From positions 20,918,233 through 20,982,232 of the forward strand of contig OY282610.1 of NCBI GenBank assembly GCA_958298945.1: DNA of 64,000 bases, written 5' to 3'. Shown here piece by piece: positions 23,001-35,470 of the stretch. Made by a program: the position numbers and the translations under genes. Each line of letters starts with the position of its first letter. The first letter of the stretch is position 1. The DNA is from Atherix ibis (Eukaryota > Arthropoda > Insecta > Diptera > Athericidae). The notes beneath the pieces were generated by a model that did no database searches, had not been told where the DNA came from, and saw only the letters and a list, made by a program, of their open reading frames with translations.

Positions 23001-23380
23001 GATACCGCCAAATATCTAATTAGTAGGCGGCTTCCTTCCACAATATGAATCATAGCCAAGCATATTTGTAATTTATTACGAGACAAAAGCCAATAAACTT
23101 TTGTACAAAAGCCAACAATATCGAAAGTGGAAGCAAGTCAAATTTCGCTGGTATTTTCCTGCTGCATTTACAATAATTGATTAAACGTGCTTTATTAAAG
23201 TTTTCAAATTGACTGCTATTCGATTGGTTCAAAATTTCAATTATTTCATACTTTTGCATTTAGTCGGGCAATTTTAATTTAAAGAAAAAAAAAATATTCC
23301 GACTACAGCATAAATTTTTTTTTATTTTCTTTTATCGCAAAAATCTGCAATACAAATTATTTTCACTAATTTTCTGTACA
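23001..23380. other. Short unassigned spacer
   Basis: A minus-strand open frame at 23050-23259 has no recognisable motif. The segment leads into the next minisatellite block through variants such as TTTCGGTAAACATTTTCGGT near 23425-23460. Confidence 0.5.
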
Positions 23381-25680
23381 AATTTTTAATAATATATTTT
23401 TGGCAAACATTTTCGCCAAAAACTTTCGGTAAACATTTTCGGTAAAACATTTTCGGTGAACAAGTTTCGATGAAATGTTTTTTTTTCAAAAAAGTTTTGA
23501 GTAACAATTTTCTGTTAACATTTTTGAAGTTAATTGAATGTATTTTTTACAGTAAACTTATTGCCGAATTTGTTAATAACAATTTTTACTGGAAACTTTT
23601 AACTCAAAACTTAATTGTAAAATTTCTAAAAAATATTTTCGATGAAATGTTACCGAAAATATTTTACCAAAAACATTTTACCGACAATTTTTTACCGACA
23701 ATATTTTACAGAAAATATTTTTCTTAAAATAATTTACCGACAATTTTTTACCGAAAATAATTTACCGAATATATTTCATAGAAAATAATTTATCGACAAT
23801 TTTTAACCGAAAATATTTTACTGCAATTTTTTACCGAAATCATTTTACTGAAAATATTTTACCGAAAATATTTAACCGAAAATGTTCTACCGAAAATATG
23901 TAACCGAAAGAAAATATTTTACCGAAAATAATTGACCGACAATTTTTTACCGAAAATATTTTACCGAAAATATTTAAGCAAAAATATTTAACCGAAAATA
24001 TTTTACCGAAAATATTTTACTGCAATTTTTTACCGAAATCATTTTACCGAAAATATTTTACCGAAAGTATTTAGCCGAAAATGTTCTACCGAAAATATTT
24101 TACCGAAAACATTTTACCGAAAATATTTAACCGACAATATTTTACCAAAAATATTTTTCTAAAAATAATTTACCGACAATTTTTTACCGAAAATATTTAA
24201 CCGAAAATATTTTATCGAAAATATATAACCGACAATTTTTTACCGAAAATATTTTACCGAAAACATTTTACCAAAAATATTTTACTGCAATTTTTTACCG
24301 AAATCATTTTACCGAAAATATTTTACCGAAAGTATTTAGCCGAAAATGTTCTACCGAAAATATTTTACCGAAAACATTTTACCGAAAATATTTAACCGAC
24401 AATATTTTACCAAAAATATTTTTTTAAAAATAATTTACCGACAATTTTTTACCGAAAATATTTAACCGAAAATATTTTATCGAAAATATTTAACCGACAA
24501 TTTTTTACCGAAAATATTTTACCGAAAACATTTTACCAAAAATATTTTACTGCAATTTTTGACCGAAATAATTTTACTGAAAATATTTTACCGAAAATAT
24601 TTAGCCGAAAATGTTCTACCGAAAATATTTTACCGAAATAAAATATTTTACCAAAAATAATTTACCGACAATTCTTTACTGAAAACATTTTACCGAAAAT
24701 ATTTAACCGAAAATGTTCTACCGAAAATATTTTACCGAAAACATTTTACCGAAAATATTTAACCGACAATATTTAACCAAAAATATTTTTCTAAAAATAA
24801 TTTACCGACAATTTTTTACCGAAAATATTTAGCCGAAAATGTTCTACCGAAAATATTTTACCGAAAGAAAATATTTTACCGAAAATAATTTACTGAGAAT
24901 TTTTTACCGAAAATATTTAACCGACAATTTTTTACCGAAAACATTATACAGAAAATATTTAAGCGAAAATGACCTACCGAAAATATTTTACCGAGAATAT
25001 TTAAACGAAAATATTTTATAGAATTTATTTTACCGTAAACATTTTACCGAAAATATTTAACCGACAATATTTTACCAAAAATATTTTTCTAAAAATAATT
25101 TACCGACAATTTTTTACCGAAAATATTTAACCGAAAATATTTTATCGAAAATATTTTACTGCAATTTTTTACCGAAATAATTTTACTGAAAATGTTTTAC
25201 CGAAAACATTTTACCGAAAATATTTAAGCGAAAATATTTAACCGAAATTATTTTACCGAAAATATTTAACCGACAATATTTTACCGAAAATATTTTTCTA
25301 AAAACAATTTACCGACAATTTTTTACCGAAAATATTTAAAAGAAAATATTTTATCGAAAATATTTAACCGACAATTTTTTAACGAAAATATTTTATCGAA
25401 AATGTTCTATCGAAAATATTTTACCGAAAACATTTTACCAAAAATATTTAACCGACAATTTTTTAACGAAAATATTTTATCGAAAATAATTTCCTGCAAT
25501 TTTTTACCGAAATGATTTTACTGAGAATATTTTACCGAGAATATTTTACCGACAATATTTTTCCGACAACATTTAACCGAAAATGTTGTTCCGAACATTT
25601 TTTACCGAAAATATTTTACCGATATTATTTTCCCCAAAATATTTTATCAAAAATATTTTATCGTTTGCTGACTCCAATTT
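23381..25680. repeat. Minisatellite block, TTTACCGAAAATA units, with 265-bp higher-order repeat
   Basis: About 2.3 kb of units of 15-17 bp based on TTTACCGAAAATATT, with variants ACCGACAATTTT and AACCGAAAATGTTCT. A higher-order repeat is clear: the landmark TACTGCAATTTTT recurs near 24019, 24284 and 24549, giving a 265-bp period with near-identical copies. It also appears near 23820 and 25158. The repeat includes a T-rich variant (AAATATTTTTCTAAAAATAA) once per higher-order unit. Open frames such as those at 24839 and 25512 are by-products of the repeat. Confidence 0.92.
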
Positions 25681-26164
25681 TTTTTTCAATTTAAGAAATT
25701 TTGTTTTCAGAATTTTTTGAAAAAATTTTACAACGATTTTCCGGATAAATTTATTTTTTATCGATTAAGACTTTACGCATTTTTATTTTTCCAATTTTAA
25801 ACTTTTATATAAAACTGCAGATGCTTTTTAATATCATGACATATTGAAGAAGGAAAATAAATAAAAAAATTTTATTGTAATAAACTTCCCAGCTGAGAAA
25901 ATATTCAAGTTGAAGAAAGATTGATAAATGCTAGTTTCGGTTAGACTGAACTTTTTAATAAACACTGACTCGTAAACACAATTTAGTATGGTATAAATGA
26001 AATGTGATCTTAGAGCAATATTCCCACGTCGCTAGCTAAATTTGGAAAAAAACGAAAGAAAACAAAACGTGATTTGATCTCGGACAGTTTGAATTTTTAT
26101 TGAAAAGTGAAACCTTTTGCAAAGCAGTGATTTGCCAAAATCAGTCTTGATGGTCTTAACACTT

Positions 26165-27010
26165 GCACTTTACTACAATAGGTGGGAACATTGGTTAACA
26201 GCGGCTTTTAGGGCAACAGGGGCTGGAGGCACAGGGTCGGTCGGTCCCCCAGCTGTCAACTTGTCTACAGTTCTTACATGAAATTCTCGTTCAGAAATGG
26301 CTATACGATCATTGTGCGTGACTGGCCACAGTTGGGAAGGTATGCGTCCCCATTCCACAATTCATGTGGTGGTCAAGTGGCCAATACGGTCTGAAATTGG
26401 ACGTATTGATAAGGTGGGATTGGAGTTGGCCAGCGGAGTGGAGCAGCGATAGAGAATTACTTTCGACCATAAATTTTAAAAACCTCGTCTTGCCAAAAGT
26501 CAAGTCGTATAGCCTAAAACCCAAATTTGGAAGAGGAACCTTCTGTTCTGGTGAATAGTAGGCTTGCTAGACACGACGAACCACCAAGCCGTGCTTGACC
26601 ATTCAAATCGGGGACGGCGAAAAAATCATTGTACAATTTTCAGACTCTTTTACCACTCGGCTGCAGGTGGGATATACTCCTTTTATTAATGGCCCTGGGA
26701 TTTTATCTCGGAACGAAACCTGTCGTTGACACGATCGCAGAGATTTTCGTCGATTTAAAAAAATGCCACCCGATCGGTATTCGGACACGGCTGAGCCGAC
26801 ACGACAGGTATTAATGCATGATTGGCAGTCAGTCGCTCTGCTGTGTTGTTGTGTTGCTGCCACAAATACGCTTGTAAGACGCTTGATAGCCGCCAGATTA
26901 GGATGTGATCCGTTGCGCAACAAAGTTGCAATATGCTCTGTGCAAGGCGTCTGTCAGTTGAGTTTACCTGCAATTCATGCTGCACCTTCCTTATACAGCA
27001 CCTCCTAACC
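26165..27010 (-). mobile_element. Probable Ty3/gypsy pol fragment (integrase region)
   Basis: On the minus strand, from 26930 down, NGSHPNLAAIKRLTSVFV resembles the HPGxRATxRLVxxxYVWP segment of the gypsy integrase zinc-binding domain. It is followed by ATDCQSCINTCRV at the place of the CxxC pair. Near 26720-26640 a PGPLIKGVYPTCSRVV patch sits where VGPLPPSxGYTYLLTxVDR is usual. At the lower end, TSNFRPYWPLDHHM and, in another frame, EREFHVRTVDKLTAGG (26280-26230) resemble the end of gypsy pol (RxDxxRxPLxxPYxGPY then VSxDRLKPA). The catalytic DDE residues are not securely seen, and there are several frame changes. No LTRs are visible. The call rests on motif order. Confidence 0.45.
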
Positions 27011-28720
27011 AGTCGGGTATTATCTGCTTCTTTTCAGATTCTGAGATTTTCTTGGAATTCGTTGGTATTTTTTCCTTCTCCCGCCAATATCCGTCACCGA
27101 TTTTGGCAAATTTATCTTCAACATTCGGTATTGGCTTAAGACCTCACCAAATTAATTCGTACACGCCAGCCATAGTTTGTGCTCAGTGTTACGATGATTA
27201 ATGTTCGAATGCGAATTAGGTCGCTTGGCAGCATTCGCTAAATACTTGTCGATGTATTTTAATTGTTTGCTTGCTAAAATATTGTGTATTTATAAGTTTT
27301 TGTTTTGTTATAAATATTTCGACTTGTTCTGATTTGTGTCGTGTTAGTCAGCAAACTACAGTAAATAGAAAAGTCCATTAAAATGCTTTGATTGATTGCT
27401 TTGAGCATTTTCGCAATTGTTCTATTGTTTTGTGGAGAGCGGACAGTCCTATAGGAAATGGTGAGAGTGGAGGAGCACTTTAAATAAATTTAAAACCCAT
27501 AAGGAAATAGGAATCAGTGCCAGCATAAATGCGAAAAACAAACTTTATTATTTATTGCGATGTAAAATCTGAGCACGGCTGCCCCTTTGTGCGAAGTGGA
27601 GTGTCGATTTGAATGGCTGCTGCCTCATTTTTACGACTCCTTTCAAGTGTAGATATTAAATGTACAAAATGCCTTTTAAGCAGTTTCAATTTTCAAATGT
27701 TGCTTGCGCATTACGATTTAAGGGCATCATCGGTGGTGATTTTCTAACAATATTTTTATGTGACATTTGAGAGCATTACGAAAACGCAAAAAAGAACACC
27801 ATTAAATCGAAAAGTTTCTTAACTTTTGTTTTTTTTCATGTCTATTCGCTGATATGAAAAATTCATAAACAAAACCTAAATGCCATATTGTATATCTACG
27901 CAAAGAGGAGACCGTAGAACGTTCTTATTTCCATATTGGAAATGTTCATAATTCATAATTCGTCTTGGGGCTGACTCAATGGCATCGGATTACTATTTTC
28001 CATAAATAAATATTCAATAATATCGCTGATTTTTGCCAATCGATCCGACTAAATACGCGAAAATCATGAAACTTTATAAACCAAACTCATATCAAATCGG
28101 TCAGAATTAAAAGTGGGCATTTATTTAAATTTTGTTTATTTTTATTTTTCTTTGTCAATATGAAATTTTATTTATTCTTAATTAAATATTATTTTTAAGA
28201 AAATATTTTATGTGAACATTTCTGATTAGATTTTCGTTTAATGGATGAAGCGATAAGTTTTTTCTTTTTTTAAATGGATAAGCTATTAGTAAGTGGTCAT
28301 TTTTTGTTTGGGGGAAAAGAACTTGGAAGTTTAGGAAAGTTGAGCAAATGAACAAAAATGCATACTACGCATTTACGTCGGGACAGTATTTCACAAAATT
28401 ATGGAACATGTGTTGTTTATGCCAGAATATGACTAATCCTTGTCGGAAAAATCTAGGATTAGGCATCAGACTTTGTAAAAACAAGTTGGCTGGAGTCGAT
28501 TCAAGATGAGAACTAAAAGGGATTTGCGGCATCTTAGAAAGGTAATTATTCTAGCACCGCTAAAACCGCCATCTATTGTAGTAGGTAACTGCGAAACATT
28601 AGATAAGACATTCGATTACATCCAAATTACCTTTCCTTTCCAATCTATAACTCTCCTTTACCAACAGACTATTCGGGATGTGGATTAGTAAAGAGCCGAT
28701 CAATGGCTAGTAGATGCCTC
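27011..28720. other. Non-coding stretch, no gene seen
   Basis: 27011-28060 is moderately AT-rich, low in homopolymers, and unlike neighbouring repeats. Such unique sequence inside a repeat-rich region can be conserved regulatory DNA, but nothing here proves it. 28140-28720 holds a short + strand open frame at 28506-28688 without recognisable motif. Confidence 0.5.
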
Positions 28721-28789
28721 AAGAATATTCAATGGCAGGAGAGGAGTTTAAAAAAATATATTTTGACGATTTGGACCAGAATTGGTCAG

Positions 28790-30215
28790 GTGAATGACTA
28801 GTAGAGGTCTTAGTCAGTAAGAAGCCTTAAACAAAAATAATTTGAGGATTTAGATTAGTATCGGGCAGCTCAATGACCCGTAGAGGTCTTAGTTACATAC
28901 AATGCCCAGTAAAGGGCCCTAAAAATATATTTTAAGGTTTCGGATAAGAATCGGGCAGCTCAATGGACAGTAAGAAACCTTAAAAACTTATTTTGAGGCT
29001 TTGGTTTAGAATTGGGCAGCTCAATGGCCAGTAGAGGTCTTAGTAATATACAATGGCCGGTAAAGGGCCCTAAAAATATATTTTAAGATCGTGGATTAGA
29101 ACCAGGCAGTTCAGTGGCTAGTAAGGAGCCTTAAAAACTTATTTTGAGGCTGTGGTTTTTACAATTGGGTAGTTCAATGGGCAGTAGAGGTCTTAGTATT
29201 ACTCAATGGCTATTAAAGGGCCTTAAAAAAAAGTATTCAAGAGCGTGGATTAGAATCAAGCAGGTTAATGGCCAGTAAGGAGCCTTAAAAAATTATTTTG
29301 AGGTTGTGGCTTGGAATTGGATTGCTCAATGGCCTTTAGAGGTCTTAGTAATACTCAATGGTCAGTAGAGACCCCTAAAAATATATTTTAAGGTTTTGGT
29401 TAAGAATTGGTCAGGTTAATGGGCAGTAAGGAGCCTTAAAAAATTATTTTGAGGCTGTGGTTTGGAATTGGGTAGCTCAATGGCCAGTAGAGGTCTTAGT
29501 ATTACTCAATGGCTATTAAAGGGCCTTAAAAAAAAGTATTCGAGAGCGTGGATTAGAATCAAGCAGGTTAATGGCCAGTAAGGAGCCTTAAAAAATTATT
29601 TTGAGGTTGTGGCTTGGAATTGGATTGCTTAATGGCCTTTAGAGGTCTTAGTAATACTCAATGGTCAGTAGAGACCCCTAAAAATATATTTTAAGGTTTT
29701 GGTTAAGAATTGGTCAGGTTAATGGCCAGTAAGGAGCCTTAAAAAAATCTTTTGAGGCTGTTGTTTAGAATTCGGTAGCTCAGTAGTCTGTAGAGGTCTT
29801 AGTTATACTCAATGATCAGTAAAGGGCCTTAAAAAAAGTATTTTGAGAGTGTGGGTTATAATTAGGCAGCTCAGTGACCAGCAGAGCCTTAAAAAATGTA
29901 TATTGACGATGTGGTTTGGAATTGGTTAGCTCAATGGTCAGTAGAGGTCTTAATAATACTCATTGGTCAGTAAAGAGCCTTAAAAAAATGTATTTTGAGA
30001 GTGTGGATTAGAATCGGGCAACTCAGTGGCCAGTAAAGAGCCTTGAAAAATATATTTTGGGGGTGTGCATAGGAATTGGTCAGCTCAATGACTAACAGGG
30101 GCCTTCAAAATGCTCAATAGCCAATATGGACTCTTCAAAAAATATTTTTAAGATGGGGTCAGCTCATTAGCCAGCAAGGGTCTTAAAAATAATTAATGGG
30201 CTTTAAATAGCCTTA
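28790..30215. repeat. Tandem repeat of about 152 bp with two-unit (about 302 bp) higher order
   Basis: The landmark TAGAGGTCTTAG recurs at about 28881, 29032, 29184, 29338, 29488, 29640, 29793 and 29944, a period of 150-154 bp. Each unit contains two related halves with CAATGGCCAGTA and AGCCTTAAAAA. Units alternate: the segment with AAGTATTCAAGAGCGTGGAT at about 29230 recurs at about 29533 with its flanks almost unchanged, so a dimer of about 302 bp has been copied. The array decays at both ends. It is non-coding. Confidence 0.9.
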
Positions 30216-33200
30216 GAAAATATTTTGCTGGGAAACCATTAAAAATTATCAAATCTTATCTGAAGTGTCTGAATATATTTTGAAATTTTTAGAAATTAGT
30301 CTACACGAACTAAAACCAGTTTAAATATATATTTTTTTTTTAATTTGAAGACAGCGAACATTTTTAGTTTAGAATTTTTTCTATAAAAATCAAAAAAATT
30401 ATTTTTTGAAATTTTTTTATTAAGAACTTTTCAAATGACAATAAAAATATTTAAAAATTTATGAAATTTTTTTTTGGTTAGGGAAAATTATTTTACGAAC
30501 TTTTTTTCTTTTCAAAATATTATAAGCAGCGAAAATTTTCTTTTTTACTATGAAATGTCAGAAATTTTCTTTTGTCAGCAATTTTTTATCTAACATCAAT
30601 AATTATTGACGTAGTATTTTTTTCAATTATTCTAATTAATAATTGTCTTAAATGCTGCTCTATTTAATAATGAAAAAAATTGAAAAATTTCTCAATTTTT
30701 TATGTCATTAAACAATCGTTGAAACTGTCAGCAATTCTTTTGCTGCTTTAATTCCACTTAAATGCCTGATAAAAGAATAATTTAGAACTTAAAATTGCAG
30801 ACTTGGCATTAAAGTCATTTTTCGAACTAAGAAGAAGGCATTTAGAACCAAACCACATATGCCGGTGGTATTTTTGTCTTGTTTTAATTGTTGCTTGTTT
30901 TTGTTTTTTGTTGTTGTTGAAACGCTGACTTTATGAATTTTCCCTTCAACTTTTTAAAAAAAAAAACAAATTTTATTGGAAATTTTAGTTAAAAAAAAAT
31001 TATTTGATTGGCTGGCGAAGGGGAGTCGTTATTTTTCAAGGGATACACTTATTGAAGTAAAGAGTTCCAAATTTAATTTAAGATTTTGTTGTAGAACATT
31101 TTCAAATTTACCATATTTTATTTGTTTTCAACTGAAAAAAAAAACCAATTCGAAATATTTTATTAACTTTTCCATAAAATAGTTTTTAGAGTGTGTGGGC
31201 TTCATATTCTCAATAATAAAGAATGTGGCAAAATGATATGGAATCGAATGAAGAAGAGGGGCGGGGGTAGGGTAAAATCATTAACGAAGGGCAATAATAT
31301 CAATAATGTTGGGCTCGGTTTTGAATTCAGTTCAATCAAGGGCCCATTAAAATCTAGTCGAAGGAGGATCAGATTAATCCGTTGTAGGTGCTCTCTTTTC
31401 AGTAACATCTAAACGGCATCAAATCCATCGTCTTCTTAGATTTACTAGCATTTACACAGATACACAATATATCCGCCTTCAAATATTTTAACAAGTTTTA
31501 GGGGACGTTGTCATCTTCCATTTCTCTATGATTAGAAGAACAAGAATGCATTTTGGTGGTAAAAAGTAGGACTGGATCGGCTTTGAAATAAGAGAAAATA
31601 GAAGAAGAATAAGGAAAACTAGACGAATCTGGTTTATCGAATAAATTAAAACGGTGCCTGTTACAATATTGACAGAATGTCAACACTCAACACCCAAAAA
31701 GATACAATTTTCACGTTTGTTGTTCACATTTTTTTTTTTTTTTTCGTTCACTATCCACGTAAAGGTGTGGCCGATCATCAATATAAATACCAAATCAAAA
31801 CCATACCTCCCATCTACCCCCGAAAAAATAAAAGATATTTTTTTTTTTTTTAAAAAATAAAAGAAAATTCAAAAATTAAAAGAGAAATGAAAAAATTTTT
31901 TTTTTTATATTATTATTACCTGAGGCAAAAGATCAAGTTAAAAGATTGAATCTACTGTATTGGATGTGGTTTAATGGTGTTTTCCGTTCATAAGGCACGA
32001 GCCTATCGAACAACATGCCCTAACGAGATGAATGGATTATCGGATTATCGGTGCTTGTGCTCTGTCGTAGGTGCCTGATTTACGTAATTAATTATGATTT
32101 GTCGAGCACCCACAACTTCCCGATGTGGCGTGCTCCCAAAAGCCGCGCGCACTCCGAAAAGCGACCATCTCGAAACGAGAGCGTCTCGAAACCAACGCTT
32201 CGGTCTAAAGTCTTACATTCGCGTACTTTAAGAATGGCGGCCTTACTATCGTAGATAGTTAGTCACTGTTCATCTCTACCTCGTTCCGCTACTTTAACCA
32301 AACGAACAATATATCATGACCCATTTGACCGATATGACCTGTTTAATAATTTCACTTAATCGATGGGCCACCGTACTAGCTGATCATTGGTGGCCACGTC
32401 ACTAACAATCGATCGATACCTAATCGATCAATGTAAGCCGTTCTAAAAAAAAAAAAAAAAATTCTACACATTTCAATGCAGTTCAATAATTAAAATGCCC
32501 CATTTTTCTATCTCAACTATTTATTAATTATAGGAAATTAATTACAATATTTTTTTTTTTTGTTGACTATTATTTATTTATAAAGAAAAGAAGAAGAAAA
32601 TTTTGAGATGATCTGTCTTTTCGTCTGCGTTTTTTTTAAAGTAAAATATTGACTTTTTTGGTTAGGTTTTTTTCTTTATTAAAAAAAAAATCTATTTAAT
32701 TAATTAGAAAATCATCTCAACGAACCTAAACTATAGCCCGATGGATGAAAATCCAAAATGCGTTGAGTTTCTGCAAAAAGTTCACAGATGGCGCTGAAGT
32801 GATTATGTCAAAATTTCACATGAATCTTTAGTTTTTCTTAACAATATCTTTGTTATTATGGTCAGGAAAAATAAAATAATCAATATCAAATTAGATACAA
32901 TGCGATTACGAAAGGAATAAAAAAAATCCAACGAAATACTATCAAAATCACTTTAAAGGAATTTTAAATCTCATTAATGGCTGCTGCCTTATAAACCATT
33001 AGTATGCCACCCAGAATTGTATTCATTTCATATTTGTTGTTTGTTTTTTGTTATTTTTTTTGTTTTTATTTTCTTTATTTTAAACCGTAACTAAATTGTT
33101 TTCCGGTCCATTTCTGTTTATACGAACTGACAGTTTATCGTGACTTATTGGTTTTGCTGACCATACCAATGATCTGGTCAACTTCAGATGAAATAATTTC

Positions 33201-33784
33201 ATTTTTAGTGACTGTACACAAAATATACTATTATGAAGTTTAAATATCGGAAATGGTGTTTATTAAAGAAATATGCTGACAAAAGCAAACTTTGCACGCT
33301 GATTTGTTTATAGTTTAATTTTGCTGATCGAGTTAATGGGATATTTTTTTTATGATTATGACCGTTGCGATGCGATGGTTTCATATTAATGCTTCGGATT
33401 TTCGTTATCTACAATTAAGAAAATGAAATTTCGATTGCAAATGTTATTATTTTGAAAGTTATTAATCATATTAATTTTGCACTCAATTTTTTGTGTATTT
33501 CTTCTTCGAATTCTTGACGTTTTATTAACTTTGTTTTTTTTTTTTTGAAAATCAATGCTGACCAACAGCATGTGCTTAATGCTGATCAGGCTAAAAGTAA
33601 GTTTTTTTATTTATTATAAAATTTGGTGAATCACATTTCTGTTCACTTTGTTAATTTACTTGGATTATAAGACAGATTGCTGATCTTTTTAATTTTGCTG
33701 CTTTTATTTAAGGAATTATTTATATTCCAGAATATTTTTATTTCTGCCATATCAAATGTTTGTCTAAAAAAGTATAATTTTTTT
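30216..33784. other. Non-coding stretch with a GC-richer island at 32.0-32.45 kb
   Basis: 30240-30980 and 31700-31920 are very AT-rich. A G-rich run (GAGGGGCGGGGGTAGGGT) lies near 31256. 31990-32440 is clearly GC-richer. It contains GAAACGAGAGCGTCTCGAAA-like inverted sequence near 32170-32192 and clustered ATCGAT-type sites near 32408-32432, which could bind DREF or BEAF-type factors in flies. No exon with both splice signals was found. The short + strand open frame at 32051-32254 has no known motif. Confidence 0.45.
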
Positions 33785-35470
33785 TACAATTTACAATTAA
33801 AGAGAATAGCTTACAATTAAATTTTTTAGAATAACTTTTCTTTGATATGTTAAATGCTGCCGATTTTCCTCTCCACTTATCATTGTGCATATATATATTT
33901 TTCCTGATCTAAAACATGCTCAAATAATGCTAATATTTGATGTAGTTTTAGGAAGTTTTTCTAAATAGATTTACATCAAATTTTATGTCAGCAAAATTTT
34001 CTTTGGTTTTCTTAAAAAATAAATATTTTAAGTTTTTTCGTCAGCAAAATTTAATTTTACTTAAAAAATAAATCAATTTTTGCTGACACAATAATTTTGA
34101 AAACTTTAAAAAAATGTTTACACTAATTTACAATTAAAGAGAACAGTTTACAATTTAATTTTTTAGAACCACTTTTCTTTGATATGTTAAATGCTGCCGA
34201 TTTTCCTCTCAACTTACTCATTGTGTTTATAATTATTTTTGCTGATCTAAAATATGCTCAATTAATGCTAATATTTGGTAAAGTTTTAGGAACTTTTTCC
34301 AAATGGATTTGCATCAACTTTTATGTTAGCAAAATTTTCTTTGGTTTTCTTAAAAAAAACATTTTAAGTTTTTTCGTCAGCAAAATTTGATTTTATTTCA
34401 AAAATAAATCAATTTTTGCTGACATAATAATTTTCAAAACTTTAAAAAAAAATTATACTAATTTACAATTAAAGAGAATAGTTTATAATTAATTTTCTTA
34501 GAACCACTTGTTAAATGCTGCCGATTTTCCTCTCTACTCATTCATTATGCTTATAATAATTTTTGCTGATCTAAAATATGCTCAAATAATGCTAATATTT
34601 GGTGTAGTTTAACGAACTTATTCCAAATGAATTTGCATCAACTTTTATGTCAGGAAAATTTTCTTTGGTTTTCTATTTAAAAAAAATCATTTTAAATTTT
34701 TTCGTCAGCAAAATTTAATTTTATTTAAAAAATAAATCAATTTTTGCTGACATAGTTATTTTCAAAACTTTAAAAAAAATTTATACTAATTTACAATTAA
34801 AGAGAATAGTTTGCAATTAAATTTCTTAGAACCACTTTTCTTTGATATATTAAATGCTGCCGATTTTCCTCTCTACTCATTCATAATGCTTATAATAATT
34901 TTTGCTGATCTAAAATATGCTTAAATAATGCTAATATTTGGTGTAGTTTAACGAACTTTTTCCAAATGGATTTGCATCAACTTTTATGTCAGCAAAACTT
35001 TCTTTAGTTTTCTATTAACAAAAATCATTTTAAATTTTTTCGGCAGCAAAATTTGATTTTACTTAAAAAATAAATCAATTTTTGCTGACACAATAATTTT
35101 GAAAACTTAGAAAAATGTTTACACTAATTTACAATTAAAGAGAACAGTTTACAATTAAATTTTTTAGAACCACTTTTCTTTGATATGTTAAATGCTGCCG
35201 ATTTTCCTTTGTACTCATTCATTGTGCTTATAATTATTTTTGCTGATCTAAAATATGCTCAAATAATGCTAATATTTAGTGCAGTTTTAGAAACTTTGTC
35301 CAAATGGATTTGCATCAAATTTTATATCAGCAAAATTTTATTTGGTTTTCTTAAAAAAAAACAAAAAATTTTAAGTTTTTTCGTCAGCAAAATTTGATTT
35401 TACTTTAAAAAAAAAAAATCAATTTTTGCTGATACAGTAATTTTCAAAACTTTAAAAAATTTTTTTTTTT
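33785..35470. repeat. Satellite-like tandem repeat of about 337 bp, five copies
   Basis: AAATGCTGCCGATTTTCCT recurs at about 33852, 34189, 34513, 34852 and 35190, giving intervals of 337, 324, 339 and 338 bp. Each copy includes TTTACAATTAAAGAGAA, ATTTTTGCTGATCTAAAAT, a GTCAGCAAAATTT block and, in opposite sense, CAATTTTTGCTGACA. The last two can pair as an inverted repeat within each unit. Copy-to-copy identity is high (perhaps 85-95 percent by eye). Unit length is in the usual satellite range. Two copies hold open frames of 68-70 codons (34184-34390 and 35185-35397) that are repeat-derived. Confidence 0.92.

Noticed and set aside
16370..25680. Possible CRISPR array because of short regular repeats
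   Set aside because: There are no constant-length unique spacers, repeats are contiguous and variable, and the genome is eukaryotic.
34184..35397. Two similar 68-70 codon open frames as a small gene family
   Set aside because: They are the same part of the 337-bp repeat; the other three copies are interrupted, and there is no start or stop conservation.
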